Source: Halomonas sp. Bachu 37
GTDB taxonomy: Bacteria; Pseudomonadota; Gammaproteobacteria; Pseudomonadales; Halomonadaceae
DNA: 64,000 nt
Direction of reading: 5' to 3'
Assembly (NCBI RefSeq): GCF_039691755.1
Contig: NZ_CP137552.1
Span: 2,914,001-2,978,000 of the forward strand
In this document: positions 27,313 through 36,666 of the stretch, piece by piece
Numbering within the stretch: position 1 is the first letter of the stretch
How the letters are laid out: each line of letters opens with the position of its first letter
Made by a program: the position numbers and the translations under genes
The notes under the pieces: generated by a model
Databases searched by the model: none
What the model saw: the letters and a program-made list of their open reading frames with translations, nothing else
Told to the model about the DNA's origin: nothing

Positions 27313-28395
27313 ATGCAGCAGCAAGGCAACTCACGCACCTTTTTAATCACAGGTGGCGCAGGCTTTATCGGTTCTGCCGTAGTGCGCGAGCTAATCGCCA
27401 ATACCCAGCACCATGTGGTTAACGTGGATAAGCTCACCTACGCGGGTAACCTGGAATCCCTCAGCAGCGTAGAGCACAACGAACGCTATACATTTGTGCG
27501 GGCAGATATTTGTAATGCCGCCGCCATGCAGCAGCTATTTGAACACCACCAGCCCGATGTGGTAATGCACCTAGCCGCCGAAAGCCACGTAGACCGCTCG
27601 ATTGACGGCCCAGCAGAATTTATTCAAACCAACGTGGTCGGCACCAGCGTATTGCTTGAAGCGGCCCGCGCCTACTGGAAAAGCCTGCAAACCAGTGCGC
27701 CTGAAAAAGCCGCCGGATTCCGCTTCCATCATATTTCCACCGATGAAGTGTACGGCGACCTAGAAGGCACTACCGATCTTTTCACCGAGCAAACGCCCTA
27801 CGCCCCCAGTTCGCCCTACTCGGCCAGCAAGGCCAGTTCCGACCACTTGGTACGCGCATGGCAGCGCACCTATGGCCTGCCTACCCTGATTACCAACTGC
27901 TCGAATAACTACGGCCCTTACCACTTCCCTGAAAAACTGATCCCGCTGATGATATTAAACGCACTAGCGGGTAAGCCCCTGCCGGTGTACGGCAACGGGC
28001 AGCAGATCCGCGACTGGCTATTTGTAGAAGACCACGCCCGCGCCCTGGTGCAAGTAGCCACCCAAGGCGCAATTGGCGAAACCTACAACATTGGCGGCCA
28101 CAACGAAAAAACCAACCTGGAAGTGGTACACACGCTGTGCGACCTGCTGCAAGAGCTGGTGCCCAAAGAGACCAGCTACCGCGACCTGATTACCTTTGTA
28201 CAAGACCGCCCCGGCCACGACCTGCGCTACGCCATTGATGCCAGCAAAATAGAGCGCGAGCTAGGCTGGGAACCCCAGGAAACCTTTGAAACCGGCCTGC
28301 GTAAAACGGTGCAGTGGTACCTTGCGAACCAAAGCTGGTGGCAGCGCGTGCAAGACGGCAGCTACCAAGGTGAGCGCCTAGGAGCCAACGCATGA
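27313..28395 (+). CDS. rmlB: dTDP-glucose 4,6-dehydratase
   Basis: 360 aa. Converts dTDP-glucose to dTDP-4-keto-6-deoxyglucose, step 2 of dTDP-L-rhamnose synthesis. Extended SDR with GGAGFIG at 14-20, [21 protein letters not shown] with the catalytic D-E pair, and the Y169-x-x-x-K173 pair in [23 protein letters not shown] and [12 protein letters not shown] are family signatures. It overlaps rmlD by 4 bp. Length and all motifs are normal. Confidence 0.95.
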   Translation: MQQQGNSRTFLITGGAGFIGSAVVRELIANTQHHVVNVDKLTYAGNLESLSSVEHNERYTFVRADICNAAAMQQLFEHHQPDVVMHLAAESHVDRSIDGPAEFIQTNVVGTSVLLEAARAYWKSLQTSAPEKAAGFRFHHISTDEVYGDLEGTTDLFTEQTPYAPSSPYSASKASSDHLVRAWQRTYGLPTLITNCSNNYGPYHFPEKLIPLMILNALAGKPLPVYGNGQQIRDWLFVEDHARALVQVATQGAIGETYNIGGHNEKTNLEVVHTLCDLLQELVPKETSYRDLITFVQDRPGHDLRYAIDASKIERELGWEPQETFETGLRKTVQWYLANQSWWQRVQDGSYQGERLGANA

Positions 28396-29273
28396 ACATC
28401 TTGGTGACCGGCGCAAACGGCCAAGTAGGCTTTGAACTACAGCGCCATTTTGCCCTGCTGGGAAATGTGCTGGCCCCAGAGCGCGCCGAGCTAGAGCTAA
28501 CGGATGCCCACGCCGTAGAACGCTACCTACAAACCCACCGCCCCCAGCTGATTCTTAACGCAGCGGCCTATACCGCCGTAGATAAAGCCGAAAGCGAGCC
28601 TGAACAAGCCAAACGGTTGAACAGCGAACTACCCGCACAGCTAGCGGAGTATGCCGCCGCGCAGGGCGCGTACCTGGTGCATTACTCCACCGACTACGTA
28701 TACCCCGGTGATGGCGAAGCGGCTTGGCATGAACAAAGCCCCACCCAACCGCTAAACGTGTACGGCCAAACCAAGTGCGCAGGCGATGAAGCCGTAATTA
28801 ACAGCGGCTGCCAACACCTGATTTTCCGCACCAGCTGGGTATACGCCGCCCGTGGTAAAAACTTCCTGAAAACCATGTTAATGCTTGGCAAACAGCGCGA
28901 CTCACTTTCAATAGTGAATGATCAAATCGGCGCACCCACCCCCGCCCGGCTTATTGCCCTGGCAACCCTACACGCCTGGCAGCAACGCATCGCGCCTGGG
29001 GTTTACCACCTAGCCCCCAGCGGCACCACTAGCTGGCACGGCTTTGCCAGTGAGATTTTTAAACAAGCGGAAGAAGCCGACATAGCGTTAGCCATTACGC
29101 CTAACCAAGTGCGCGGCATTCCCACGGCGGAATACCCCACCCCCGCCACACGCCCGCTTAACTCACGCCTAGCCCTAAACAAGCTAGAAACCGCCCTAGG
29201 CACCGCCATGCCCCACTGGCAAGACCAACTCGCATTAACCCTAAAAGAACACCTAGACGATGCGTCATTGTGA
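28392..29273 (+). CDS. rmlD: dTDP-4-dehydrorhamnose reductase
   Basis: 293 aa. NADPH-dependent last step to dTDP-L-rhamnose. Seen: GANGQVG near the N-terminus, [29 protein letters not shown] and the YxxxK-type [21 protein letters not shown]. Coupled to rmlB. Its last codons run into the first degenerate copy of the downstream REP array (the TCATTGTGAG at the stop). Confidence 0.93.
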   Translation: MNILVTGANGQVGFELQRHFALLGNVLAPERAELELTDAHAVERYLQTHRPQLILNAAAYTAVDKAESEPEQAKRLNSELPAQLAEYAAAQGAYLVHYSTDYVYPGDGEAAWHEQSPTQPLNVYGQTKCAGDEAVINSGCQHLIFRTSWVYAARGKNFLKTMLMLGKQRDSLSIVNDQIGAPTPARLIALATLHAWQQRIAPGVYHLAPSGTTSWHGFASEIFKQAEEADIALAITPNQVRGIPTAEYPTPATRPLNSRLALNKLETALGTAMPHWQDQLALTLKEHLDDASL

Positions 29274-29762
29274 GAAGCCTTTTCTCCGTGTCATTGCGAG
29301 GAGCCCGCGACGAAGCAATCCCAAGCCCTCCCCCGTGTCATTGCGAGGAGCGAAGCGACGCGGCAATCCCAATCCCTCCCCGTGTCATTGCGAGGAGGCA
29401 CGACGAAGCAATCCCGCCCTTGATGCGTCATTGCGAGTAGCGTCCCAGTGTCATTGCGAGGAGCGAAGCGACGCGGCAATCCCGCCCTTAATGTGTCATT
29501 GCGAGGAGCCCGCGACGAAGCAATCCCGCCATTGATGTGTCATTGCGAGGAGGAACGACGAAGCAATCTCACCCTTGATGCGTCATTGCGAGGAGGAACG
29601 ACGAAGCAATCTCGCCCTTGATGTGTCATTGCAAGGAGCCTTTCCCCAGTGTCATTGCGAGGAGGCACGACGAAGCAATCTCAAGTGTCATTGCGAGGAG
29701 CCTGCGACGAAGCAATCCCAAGCCCCCTCGTGTCATTGCGAGGAGGCACGACGAAGCAATCT
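29262..29762 (+). repeat. Array of about 12 REP-like elements between rmlD and rmlA
   Basis: About 500 bp made almost entirely of copies of GTGTCATTGCGAGGAG(N)CGACGAAGCAATC, starting near 29288, 29335, 29385, 29424 (partial), 29449, 29491, 29538, 29581, 29623 (partial), 29650, 29685 and 29730. All are in the same orientation, about 35 bp long with 8-15 bp spacers. Each has ATTGC...GCAAT arms able to fold. Open frames across it are artefacts of the repeat. Confidence 0.92.
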
Positions 29763-29797
29763 AATACCCACCACGTGAACCAACCAAAGGAAGCAAA

Positions 29798-30673
29798 ATG
29801 GCTCGCAAAGGAATCATTCTAGCCGGGGGATCCGGCACACGCTTACACCCCATCACCCGTGGGGTATCCAAACAGCTACTGCCCATTTACGACAAACCGA
29901 TGATTTACTACCCCATTTCGGTACTCATGCTGGCAGGCATTCGCGAAATTTTAATTATCTCCACCCCAGAAGATTTACCCCAATACCAAAACCTATTAGG
30001 CAGCGGTGAAGATTTTGGCCTGCGCTTTGAATACGCCGAACAGCCAAGCCCAGATGGCCTAGCCCAAGCCTTCATTATTGGTGAAGAGTTTATAGGCAAC
30101 GACCCAGTATGCCTGGTGCTAGGCGACAACATCTTCCACGGCCAGCACTTCTCAGAACAGCTAAAGCGCGCCAATGCCCACGCCAGCGGTGCCACCGTGT
30201 TTGGTTACCTAGTGAAAGACCCAGAGCGTTTCGGAGTGGTGGAATTCTGCGAAGAAGGCAAAGCGCTTTCTATTGAAGAAAAGCCCGAACAGCCAAAATC
30301 TAACTACGCGGTCACCGGGCTTTATTTCTACGATAACGACGTAGTGGAAATTGCCAAAAACGTAGAACCTTCCGAGCGTGGCGAACTGGAAATCACCAGC
30401 GTGAACAATGCATACCTACAACGCGGCGATTTGCGCGTAGAGCGCCTAGGCCGTGGCTTTGCCTGGTTAGACACCGGCACCCACGATAGCCTGCTGGAAG
30501 CCAGCCAATACGTGCAAACCATTGAACACCGCCAAGGCCTAAAAGTAGCCTGCCTGGAAGAAATTGCCTGGCAACAAAAGTGGATCAGTAACGAACACCT
30601 AGCCGCACTGGCCAGCCCATTAGCCAAAACCCAATACGGCCAATACCTGCAGCGCTTGCTGAAGCAAAAATGA
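29798..30673 (+). CDS. rmlA: Glucose-1-phosphate thymidylyltransferase
   Basis: 291 aa. Makes dTDP-glucose from dTTP and glucose-1-phosphate, the first rhamnose step. Signature [11 protein letters not shown] at 9-20 and [60 protein letters not shown]. Length is standard. Ribosome-binding site AAAGGAAG lies upstream. Separated from rmlBD by the REP array, so it may depend on read-through or its own promoter. Confidence 0.95.
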   Translation: MARKGIILAGGSGTRLHPITRGVSKQLLPIYDKPMIYYPISVLMLAGIREILIISTPEDLPQYQNLLGSGEDFGLRFEYAEQPSPDGLAQAFIIGEEFIGNDPVCLVLGDNIFHGQHFSEQLKRANAHASGATVFGYLVKDPERFGVVEFCEEGKALSIEEKPEQPKSNYAVTGLYFYDNDVVEIAKNVEPSERGELEITSVNNAYLQRGDLRVERLGRGFAWLDTGTHDSLLEASQYVQTIEHRQGLKVACLEEIAWQQKWISNEHLAALASPLAKTQYGQYLQRLLKQK

Positions 30674-30743
30674 AGCAGCGATTAGCGGGGCTGCTCAGCC
30701 CCGCCCCGTGCAACGCCTTACTTATTTCTACGGTACCGTTCCC

Positions 30744-31313
30744 ATGCAGTTTGAAAAGCTAGCCATTCCCGATGTAGTGCTAATTACCCCGCAAGTGTTC
30801 GGCGATGAACGCGGGTTCTTTATGGAAACCTTTCGCCAAAGCGAATTTGAAGCCCACTGTGGCAACTACCAGTTTGTGCAAGATAACCACAGCAAATCAA
30901 AACAGGGCATTCTGCGCGGCCTGCACTACCAGTTAGAAAAGCCCCAAGGCAAGGTGGTTCGCGTTACCCAAGGGGAAGTGTTCGATGTAGCGGTAGATTT
31001 ACGGGAAAGCAGCCCGACGTTTGGGCAATGGGTTGGGGTGTATTTAAGTGCCGAGAATAAGCAGATGCTGTGGGTGCCGCCCGGTTTTGCTCACGGCTTT
31101 TATGTAACGAGTGAAGAAGCTGAGTTTCAATATAAGTGTACGGATTATTATAATCCGGGGGATGAGTATTCGCTGTTGTGGTGTGATGAGACGTTGGGTA
31201 TTGAGTGGCCGTTGGTTGGGCAGCAGAAGCCACAGCTTTCGGGGAAGGATGATGATAGAAGTGCGCTGAAATGGACGACTTGCCCTAAGCAACGCCATAA
31301 AATATACCTCTAA
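30744..31313 (+). CDS. rmlC: dTDP-4-dehydrorhamnose 3,5-epimerase
   Basis: 189-aa cupin enzyme converting dTDP-4-keto-6-deoxyglucose to the L-rhamno epimer. Seen: GDERGFFMETFR, FVQDNHSKSKQGILRGLHYQ with the catalytic H, WVPPGFAHGF and EFQYKCTDYY. The ATG at 30744 starts the conserved fold; a GTG at 30708 adds 12 non-conserved residues and has no better site. The 3' half is more AT-rich in codon choice than the 5' half, at the border to the AT-rich insert. Confidence 0.93.
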   Translation: MQFEKLAIPDVVLITPQVFGDERGFFMETFRQSEFEAHCGNYQFVQDNHSKSKQGILRGLHYQLEKPQGKVVRVTQGEVFDVAVDLRESSPTFGQWVGVYLSAENKQMLWVPPGFAHGFYVTSEEAEFQYKCTDYYNPGDEYSLLWCDETLGIEWPLVGQQKPQLSGKDDDRSALKWTTCPKQRHKIYL

Positions 31314-31416
31314 GCCAAAACAAGCAGACACCTTTAAAAATTTTGAACTTTTACACATATAAAAAATATTTAAAATAACACAGCTAAATTAAAATTCACA
31401 TATAAAGGTTAGCACT

Positions 31417-33840
31417 ATGAAACAAAAGATAGATAAAAAACCACTATTAAATCAAAAAACAAAGCCCATAAAAAAAACTTTTCTCCAGAAAGCCAACCAG
31501 GCATTTAGAGAGAAAAAATATAGCGAAGCATTATCTTTTTATAAAAAAACCATAAACAATAACCCATATTTAGAAAAAATTGTGAAAAAAAATATTGATT
31601 TGACAATCAAAAAGCTGAGAAAAGACCCCCCTAGCTCGACAAGTAATGAGCCCATCATCAGCGCAGAAAAAAATATAGAATTTAAAAGCAAAAAAAAATA
31701 TTACCAAAACTTTTCCGAGGCATTTGATCCAAATTATTACTTACATCTATATCCTGATGTAAAAGAAGCCGGTGTCGATCCAGAACAACATTACAGAAAC
31801 TGGGGCTGGAAAGAATTTAGAAGACCTAACAAATGGTTCGACCCTGAGCACTACTTAGCCACTTATAAAGAAGTCGCTAAAGAAGAGGTAGAACCATTAG
31901 GACATTACATAACTGAAGGAATTAAAAGAAACTATCACACTAGAAATTTTTGTACACCGAAAAAAAACAAAAAACAGCTAGCACTTATAGATAAAATAAA
32001 ATTTGATGATATAAATGAAGGTTATACAAGCTACCAAGAAAGTGACTCTCATGAGCTTGCAGTTAAAGTCATTGCTTTTTATCTGCCACAATTTCACCCT
32101 TTCCCAGAAAACGATGCCTGGTGGGGGAAAGGATTTACTGAGTGGACAAATGTTACTAAAGCACAACCAAATTTTGAAGGACACTACCAACCACACTTAC
32201 CTATACATAATGGTTTTTACGACCTACGTATACCAGAAGTCATGCTTGAACAAGCGAAATTAGCAAAAAACTATGGAGTTTATGGCTTTAACTTTTACTA
32301 TTATTGGTTCGATGGCAAGGTGCTTATGCATAAGCCATTTGAAATCTTATTGAAGCATAAAGAGATTGATATACCTTTCTGCATTACGTGGGCAAATGAA
32401 AATTGGACAAGGCGTTGGGACGGTGCAGAGAATGATATTCTCATAGGACAAAACCATTGTGAAGAAGACTCTATTAAATTTATTGAGAATTTATATAAGT
32501 TCTTTGACGACGAACGCTACATTAGGATTAACAATAAGCCACTATTAATTATATATCGCGCCAATATAATTCCTCAAATGGAAGAAACAATAAAATTATG
32601 GCGAAGCAAGGCCAAAGAGGCGGGCTACGATGATTTATATATAGTATGCGCTCAAACTTTCGGCTTAAAATCTCCTGATGAATTTGGTTTCGATGCAGCG
32701 ATGGAGTTTCCACCTCACACAGCAAACTCAAGAGAAATTAGTGATACCAAAAAAATAAATAACAAAAAGTATAGGGGTCGAATTTATGATTATGAACAAG
32801 TGGTAGAAAACTCTATCAAAACTGTAGAACCAGATTTCAAACTTTTTCGAACCTGCATGTTATCTTGGGATAATACGGCAAGAAAACAGGACAATAGCCA
32901 TATCTTCTCTAATTTTAGCTTACTACGATATAAACAATGGATTTCAAATATAGCAATCAACTCCTACAACAACCCTAAATACAGAAAAGATGAAAAGATT
33001 ATTTTTGTTAATGCTTGGAATGAGTGGGCTGAAGGCACACATCTTGAACCAGATAGAAAGCATGGATACGGTTATCTTCAAACGACTTATGATGCTATAA
33101 AAAACTGTTCACTTGATTTTTTAGACACACTAAATAAGCCTTTTAATAAACATAAAAACTATGCAGTTATTTTACATATTCATTACACAGACATTTGGGA
33201 GGATATTAACCGATACCTTAAAAACTTAAACTTTGCTGGCTTTGATATTTATATTACGGTTACTAGCCTAAATAATAATATCGTACATAAAATAAAAGAA
33301 GAGTATCCCTTAGCCACAATAAGGTTAGTTGAAAACAGGGGGCGCGACATACTTCCGTTTATTAACACATACAGTAAAATTAAGGAGCTTGGGTACAAAG
33401 CAATTTGTAAAGTTCATTCCAAAAAATCTATCTATAGAGGTGACGGAGATATAATCAGAGACGAGGTTTACGAAGGCTTACTTGGCTCAGAGGAAATTAT
33501 TAAGAAAAACTTACTGGAGTTGGAATGTCCGACAAGCAATGGCGTTTTTTGTCCAAAAAAATATTTAATTCCACATACTGAACACAACATGACTTATGAC
33601 CAAGAGACAGTTGATGAACTATGCGCCTTATTAAATATTAATTTTAATTATAGCTATTTTCCTGCAGGCTCTATGTATTGGTTTAAACCTAAAGCCCTGA
33701 ATGGTTTGGAAAAAATTAAACCAGAGTTTTTTGATTTAGAAAATGGGTTAACCGATGGTACATTAGCGCATGCAATTGAAAGGATTATTTCATTATTAGC
33801 AACAAACAATCATATGCCTGAGGTTTATCATGAGCTTTAA
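31417..33840 (+). CDS. WbsX-type GH99-like and RgpF-type (rhamnan synthesis) fusion protein
   Basis: 807 aa, strongly AT-rich coding, unlike the rml genes. A basic N-terminus (1-105), then a short sugar-cluster domain (FDPNYYLHLYPDVKEAGVDP). Residues about 216-555 are a WbsX domain (IAFYLPQFHPFPENDAWWGK, ITWANENWTRRWDG, NAWNEWAEGTHLEPD), related to GH99 and common in O-antigen clusters. Residues about 580-800 match rhamnan synthesis protein F (VENRGRDILPFINTY, YKAICKVHSKKS). Likely acts in assembling a rhamnose-containing glycan, in keeping with the adjacent rml genes. It overlaps the next gene by 11 bp. Confidence 0.8.
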   Translation: MKQKIDKKPLLNQKTKPIKKTFLQKANQAFREKKYSEALSFYKKTINNNPYLEKIVKKNIDLTIKKLRKDPPSSTSNEPIISAEKNIEFKSKKKYYQNFSEAFDPNYYLHLYPDVKEAGVDPEQHYRNWGWKEFRRPNKWFDPEHYLATYKEVAKEEVEPLGHYITEGIKRNYHTRNFCTPKKNKKQLALIDKIKFDDINEGYTSYQESDSHELAVKVIAFYLPQFHPFPENDAWWGKGFTEWTNVTKAQPNFEGHYQPHLPIHNGFYDLRIPEVMLEQAKLAKNYGVYGFNFYYYWFDGKVLMHKPFEILLKHKEIDIPFCITWANENWTRRWDGAENDILIGQNHCEEDSIKFIENLYKFFDDERYIRINNKPLLIIYRANIIPQMEETIKLWRSKAKEAGYDDLYIVCAQTFGLKSPDEFGFDAAMEFPPHTANSREISDTKKINNKKYRGRIYDYEQVVENSIKTVEPDFKLFRTCMLSWDNTARKQDNSHIFSNFSLLRYKQWISNIAINSYNNPKYRKDEKIIFVNAWNEWAEGTHLEPDRKHGYGYLQTTYDAIKNCSLDFLDTLNKPFNKHKNYAVILHIHYTDIWEDINRYLKNLNFAGFDIYITVTSLNNNIVHKIKEEYPLATIRLVENRGRDILPFINTYSKIKELGYKAICKVHSKKSIYRGDGDIIRDEVYEGLLGSEEIIKKNLLELECPTSNGVFCPKKYLIPHTEHNMTYDQETVDELCALLNINFNYSYFPAGSMYWFKPKALNGLEKIKPEFFDLENGLTDGTLAHAIERIISLLATNNHMPEVYHEL

Positions 33841-35641
33841 GGTTTTATTCGAATCAAGTACAACCATAAATTTAAAAATTGAAGGGGGATTTGATAATCC
33901 AAAAAACGAGTTACGCGTCTCACAAGACGAACTATTTGTAAGCGGTTGGTTTTACCTGCCATATGAAAAAATTTCAATTATTGTAAAGTCAACATTTGAT
34001 GATGGCACTACTTCGGAAGAAGAACACTTTTTAAACATATATAGACCAGATGTTACTGATCACTTAGGGTTAAGTTCAAAAGATTTAACGCTCGGATTTC
34101 AGTTTATAGCCCCACTATTAAATGTTGTAAAAGTCGAAGCTTTTATAAAAATTGCTAACACTTGCCATAAGGCATGGACAGGTATAAAACTTAATCTGCC
34201 TAGTTCAATAGCTAAAAATATTTCCGAAAGATGCTGGCAAGAAATCCATCATTTTCAGCCTACAAGTAACTATAAATTTGACGATTCTTTTTTTATCAAA
34301 ATAAAAGATAGATTTAAAATATACAGTGAAAATGAATTTGATGATTTATTTAAGATGGAATACCCACTATGTGAAATTAATTTTCACGACTTTGTTGAAC
34401 AGTTTAAAAAGGAAGATTGGGCGTTACGGACTATAATGAATTTAAAAGAAGGTGAAGTCCTAGAGGTTAAAGGTTTTATTTCTAATGAAATATTTACATG
34501 CAGGGCTAGCTTCATCATTGATGACATGAATTTTTTATTCTTTTCTAACAATAAAGACTGCTTCTACTTAATACAGTACACAACTAATATTAGCCTATTT
34601 TTTCCTATCTATTTTGGATCTTTAGTTTTAGAAATTGATCCATTAGTTGTAAAACAGGCACATTCTAAACTTCCTAAATTATTTAAAAAATTAGCTAATA
34701 TGGGTGAAAGCTTATTAGTGCGTAAAAAATGTTATCCAACATTTCTAGGGCTTTTATTAGCCAACTATAGGCCCTACCATTTTTTTTACGATTACATGTG
34801 CGGCTTAAATTCAGTAATAGAAAAAACTCACAGGACATATAAAACTTTTGGGATTCACGGCATGGACTTTTTCCCTAAAGACACTTTACCTGATAAATGT
34901 ATTTATGCTAGTGAGAGTGAGCTTAGAATCAATTCCATGCTAGCTAAAAATAATCAATTTTTAATTATGCCATGTATTTTATTTCACAGAAGCAACCTTC
35001 ATGGAGAATTTAAATCATTATCATCAAAAATAATTAAAAACTGCTCTTATAATCTTGATTCAAATATACGATGGGAACAATATGATTTAGTCATTTGGAT
35101 TGGAGTTTCAACTGAAAAAAGAAGTTGGATTGAACAAATACGCGGATATTCATCAATTATAAGAGATATTTCAGTAAAGTATAACAACCTTTTAGTTTTG
35201 GTGGATGGGCGAACTTTTCCTCAAAACCCACAGGATTCGGATATCACCTGTAAAGAAAAGGAAGACTCGATTTTAAGTGCCTTAATCAGCGAGAATAAAG
35301 AAGTAAATTTCTTAAGCATGATTGGGCTGCAATCTTCACAGAAAATATTTTTAGCATCTAAGATTGATTTTTTTATAAGCAGTTATCAAACTGACTCAAT
35401 GTACCCTTCAGCAATTTGTGCAAAACCGGGAGTAGTTTACATTGCACCAACAGTGACACAAGAGCAGAAAAGCCTACATATACACCATAAAATAATTGAG
35501 GTGCCAAGTGAGAAAATAAAGGAAATTAGAGATATAAATCATACACATCAATCTTGGCATGAGTTGAGTGTCAGTATGGACTGGCGTGATGTTTATGAAT
35601 GTGTTCTAAAATTAATTGACAAATATGAGATTAGGAAGTGA
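33830..35641 (+). CDS. Hypothetical protein of the AT-rich glycan insert
   Basis: 603 aa; I do not recognise a family. The C-terminal third (about 395-590) has the alternating beta-alpha look of a glycosyltransferase-B or capsule-transferase fold (DLVIWIGVSTEKRSWIEQIR, VDGRTFPQNPQDSD, IDFFISSYQTDSMYPSAICA with a GE-like PGVVYIAP). The N-terminal part (1-120) contains a beta module (LFVSGWFYLPYEKISIIVKS) reminiscent of the GW module of the GT2 enzymes. Coupled by an 11-bp overlap to the WbsX/RgpF gene, so the two likely act together. Confidence 0.6.
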   Translation: MSFKVLFESSTTINLKIEGGFDNPKNELRVSQDELFVSGWFYLPYEKISIIVKSTFDDGTTSEEEHFLNIYRPDVTDHLGLSSKDLTLGFQFIAPLLNVVKVEAFIKIANTCHKAWTGIKLNLPSSIAKNISERCWQEIHHFQPTSNYKFDDSFFIKIKDRFKIYSENEFDDLFKMEYPLCEINFHDFVEQFKKEDWALRTIMNLKEGEVLEVKGFISNEIFTCRASFIIDDMNFLFFSNNKDCFYLIQYTTNISLFFPIYFGSLVLEIDPLVVKQAHSKLPKLFKKLANMGESLLVRKKCYPTFLGLLLANYRPYHFFYDYMCGLNSVIEKTHRTYKTFGIHGMDFFPKDTLPDKCIYASESELRINSMLAKNNQFLIMPCILFHRSNLHGEFKSLSSKIIKNCSYNLDSNIRWEQYDLVIWIGVSTEKRSWIEQIRGYSSIIRDISVKYNNLLVLVDGRTFPQNPQDSDITCKEKEDSILSALISENKEVNFLSMIGLQSSQKIFLASKIDFFISSYQTDSMYPSAICAKPGVVYIAPTVTQEQKSLHIHHKIIEVPSEKIKEIRDINHTHQSWHELSVSMDWRDVYECVLKLIDKYEIRK

Positions 35642-35937
35642 AAAATAATAATTCTCGGTTGAATTTTCCGCATCGTAGCTATTGTAACAACTAAGGTTTC
35701 TGCTATGAACTAATCTACTAACTCCGCGAGCCATGGCAGACTGCCATTGTGATTATAATTCTGCTTGTTTTTTATAAGCTGAGGAATTATTTCCCCAAAT
35801 CATTTTACATTAACCATCGATTAATTTACTCATAGCTAGATCAACTTAACAGTGGAATAACAGGCATAAACAAAACTTATCTTGTTAAAATTCATGCGCT
35901 CGATTTTTTATCTAGCTTTCCAATGATAGAGGTTTAA
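35642..35937. other. AT-rich intergenic region, no gene seen
   Basis: About 296 bp without an open frame; presumably the promoter region of the nonulosonic-acid genes. I see no clear terminator hairpin with a T-run. Confidence 0.5.
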
Positions 35938-36666
35938 ATGCAGCAAATAATATCAACTGATGAAGTGCGTTTTTTAATGCAAGGATTGATTGATTTAATA
36001 TACAAAAATATAGGAGACATTCAGAGGGGACGATTTAACGTAGAAATTAAACCTGATGGAAGCCCAGTCACTCAATCTGATTTTCTTGTTGAAAGTTTGG
36101 TTAAGAAATATATTGAAGAAAAACTGCCAAGTATAACCTTTGTTGGAGAGGAGAACTTTAGTGAACTAACAACCACCACCCCTGAAGGCTACTATGCTAT
36201 TCTTGACCCCATTGATGGCACAGAAAATTTCTGCTCTGGCCTAAAAGAATGGGGCATATCTTTTACACTTTGGTATGGCCATGACCACTTGGGTAGTTTG
36301 CTATTCCTACCAGAGTTAGGCGAACACCTCATGACAGGGGATAAATTAACGCCTATCCGCTCCAGGATTCGTGGCTTTTCATCCTCTATGTGTGATGAAA
36401 TTCTCGAAGGCATGCGCTCTACCCAGGAGAGCCGCCTGATGGGATGTGCTGTTTATAACCTCTATAACGTAATTAGGGGGAGTTTTGCACGTTTCACTAA
36501 CCCCCAGGGTGCCTATAGCTGGGATTTACTGCCTGGCCTGATGTTGGCACGTGAACATAACTGTGACATTGAAGTAGAAGGAAAGCCGTACCATGGAGAA
36601 TTTCTCGAACCTGGTAAGAAATATCGCGTCGACATTCGCCACCGATACGATCTTCATACTCGGTAA
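35938..36666 (+). CDS. Inositol-monophosphatase-family phosphatase
   Basis: 242 aa. Metal-binding signatures of the Mg-dependent, lithium-sensitive phosphatase superfamily are present: KPDGSPVTQSD, VGEEN, D90-P-I-D93-G-T-E-N and W195-D196 in YSWDLLPGL. Members act on inositol phosphate, fructose bisphosphate or PAP (CysQ). Located directly upstream of, and overlapping by 74 bp with, a NeuB fusion gene, it may dephosphorylate an intermediate of nonulosonic-acid synthesis; this is inference from position. Confidence 0.75.
   Translation: MQQIISTDEVRFLMQGLIDLIYKNIGDIQRGRFNVEIKPDGSPVTQSDFLVESLVKKYIEEKLPSITFVGEENFSELTTTTPEGYYAILDPIDGTENFCSGLKEWGISFTLWYGHDHLGSLLFLPELGEHLMTGDKLTPIRSRIRGFSSSMCDEILEGMRSTQESRLMGCAVYNLYNVIRGSFARFTNPQGAYSWDLLPGLMLAREHNCDIEVEGKPYHGEFLEPGKKYRVDIRHRYDLHTR

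Noticed and set aside
29262..29762. Regularly repeated ~35-bp units resembling a CRISPR array
   Set aside because: Spacers are short (8-15 bp) and similar to each other, the repeat also occurs singly and in coding DNA elsewhere, and no cas genes are present. It is a REP-type array.
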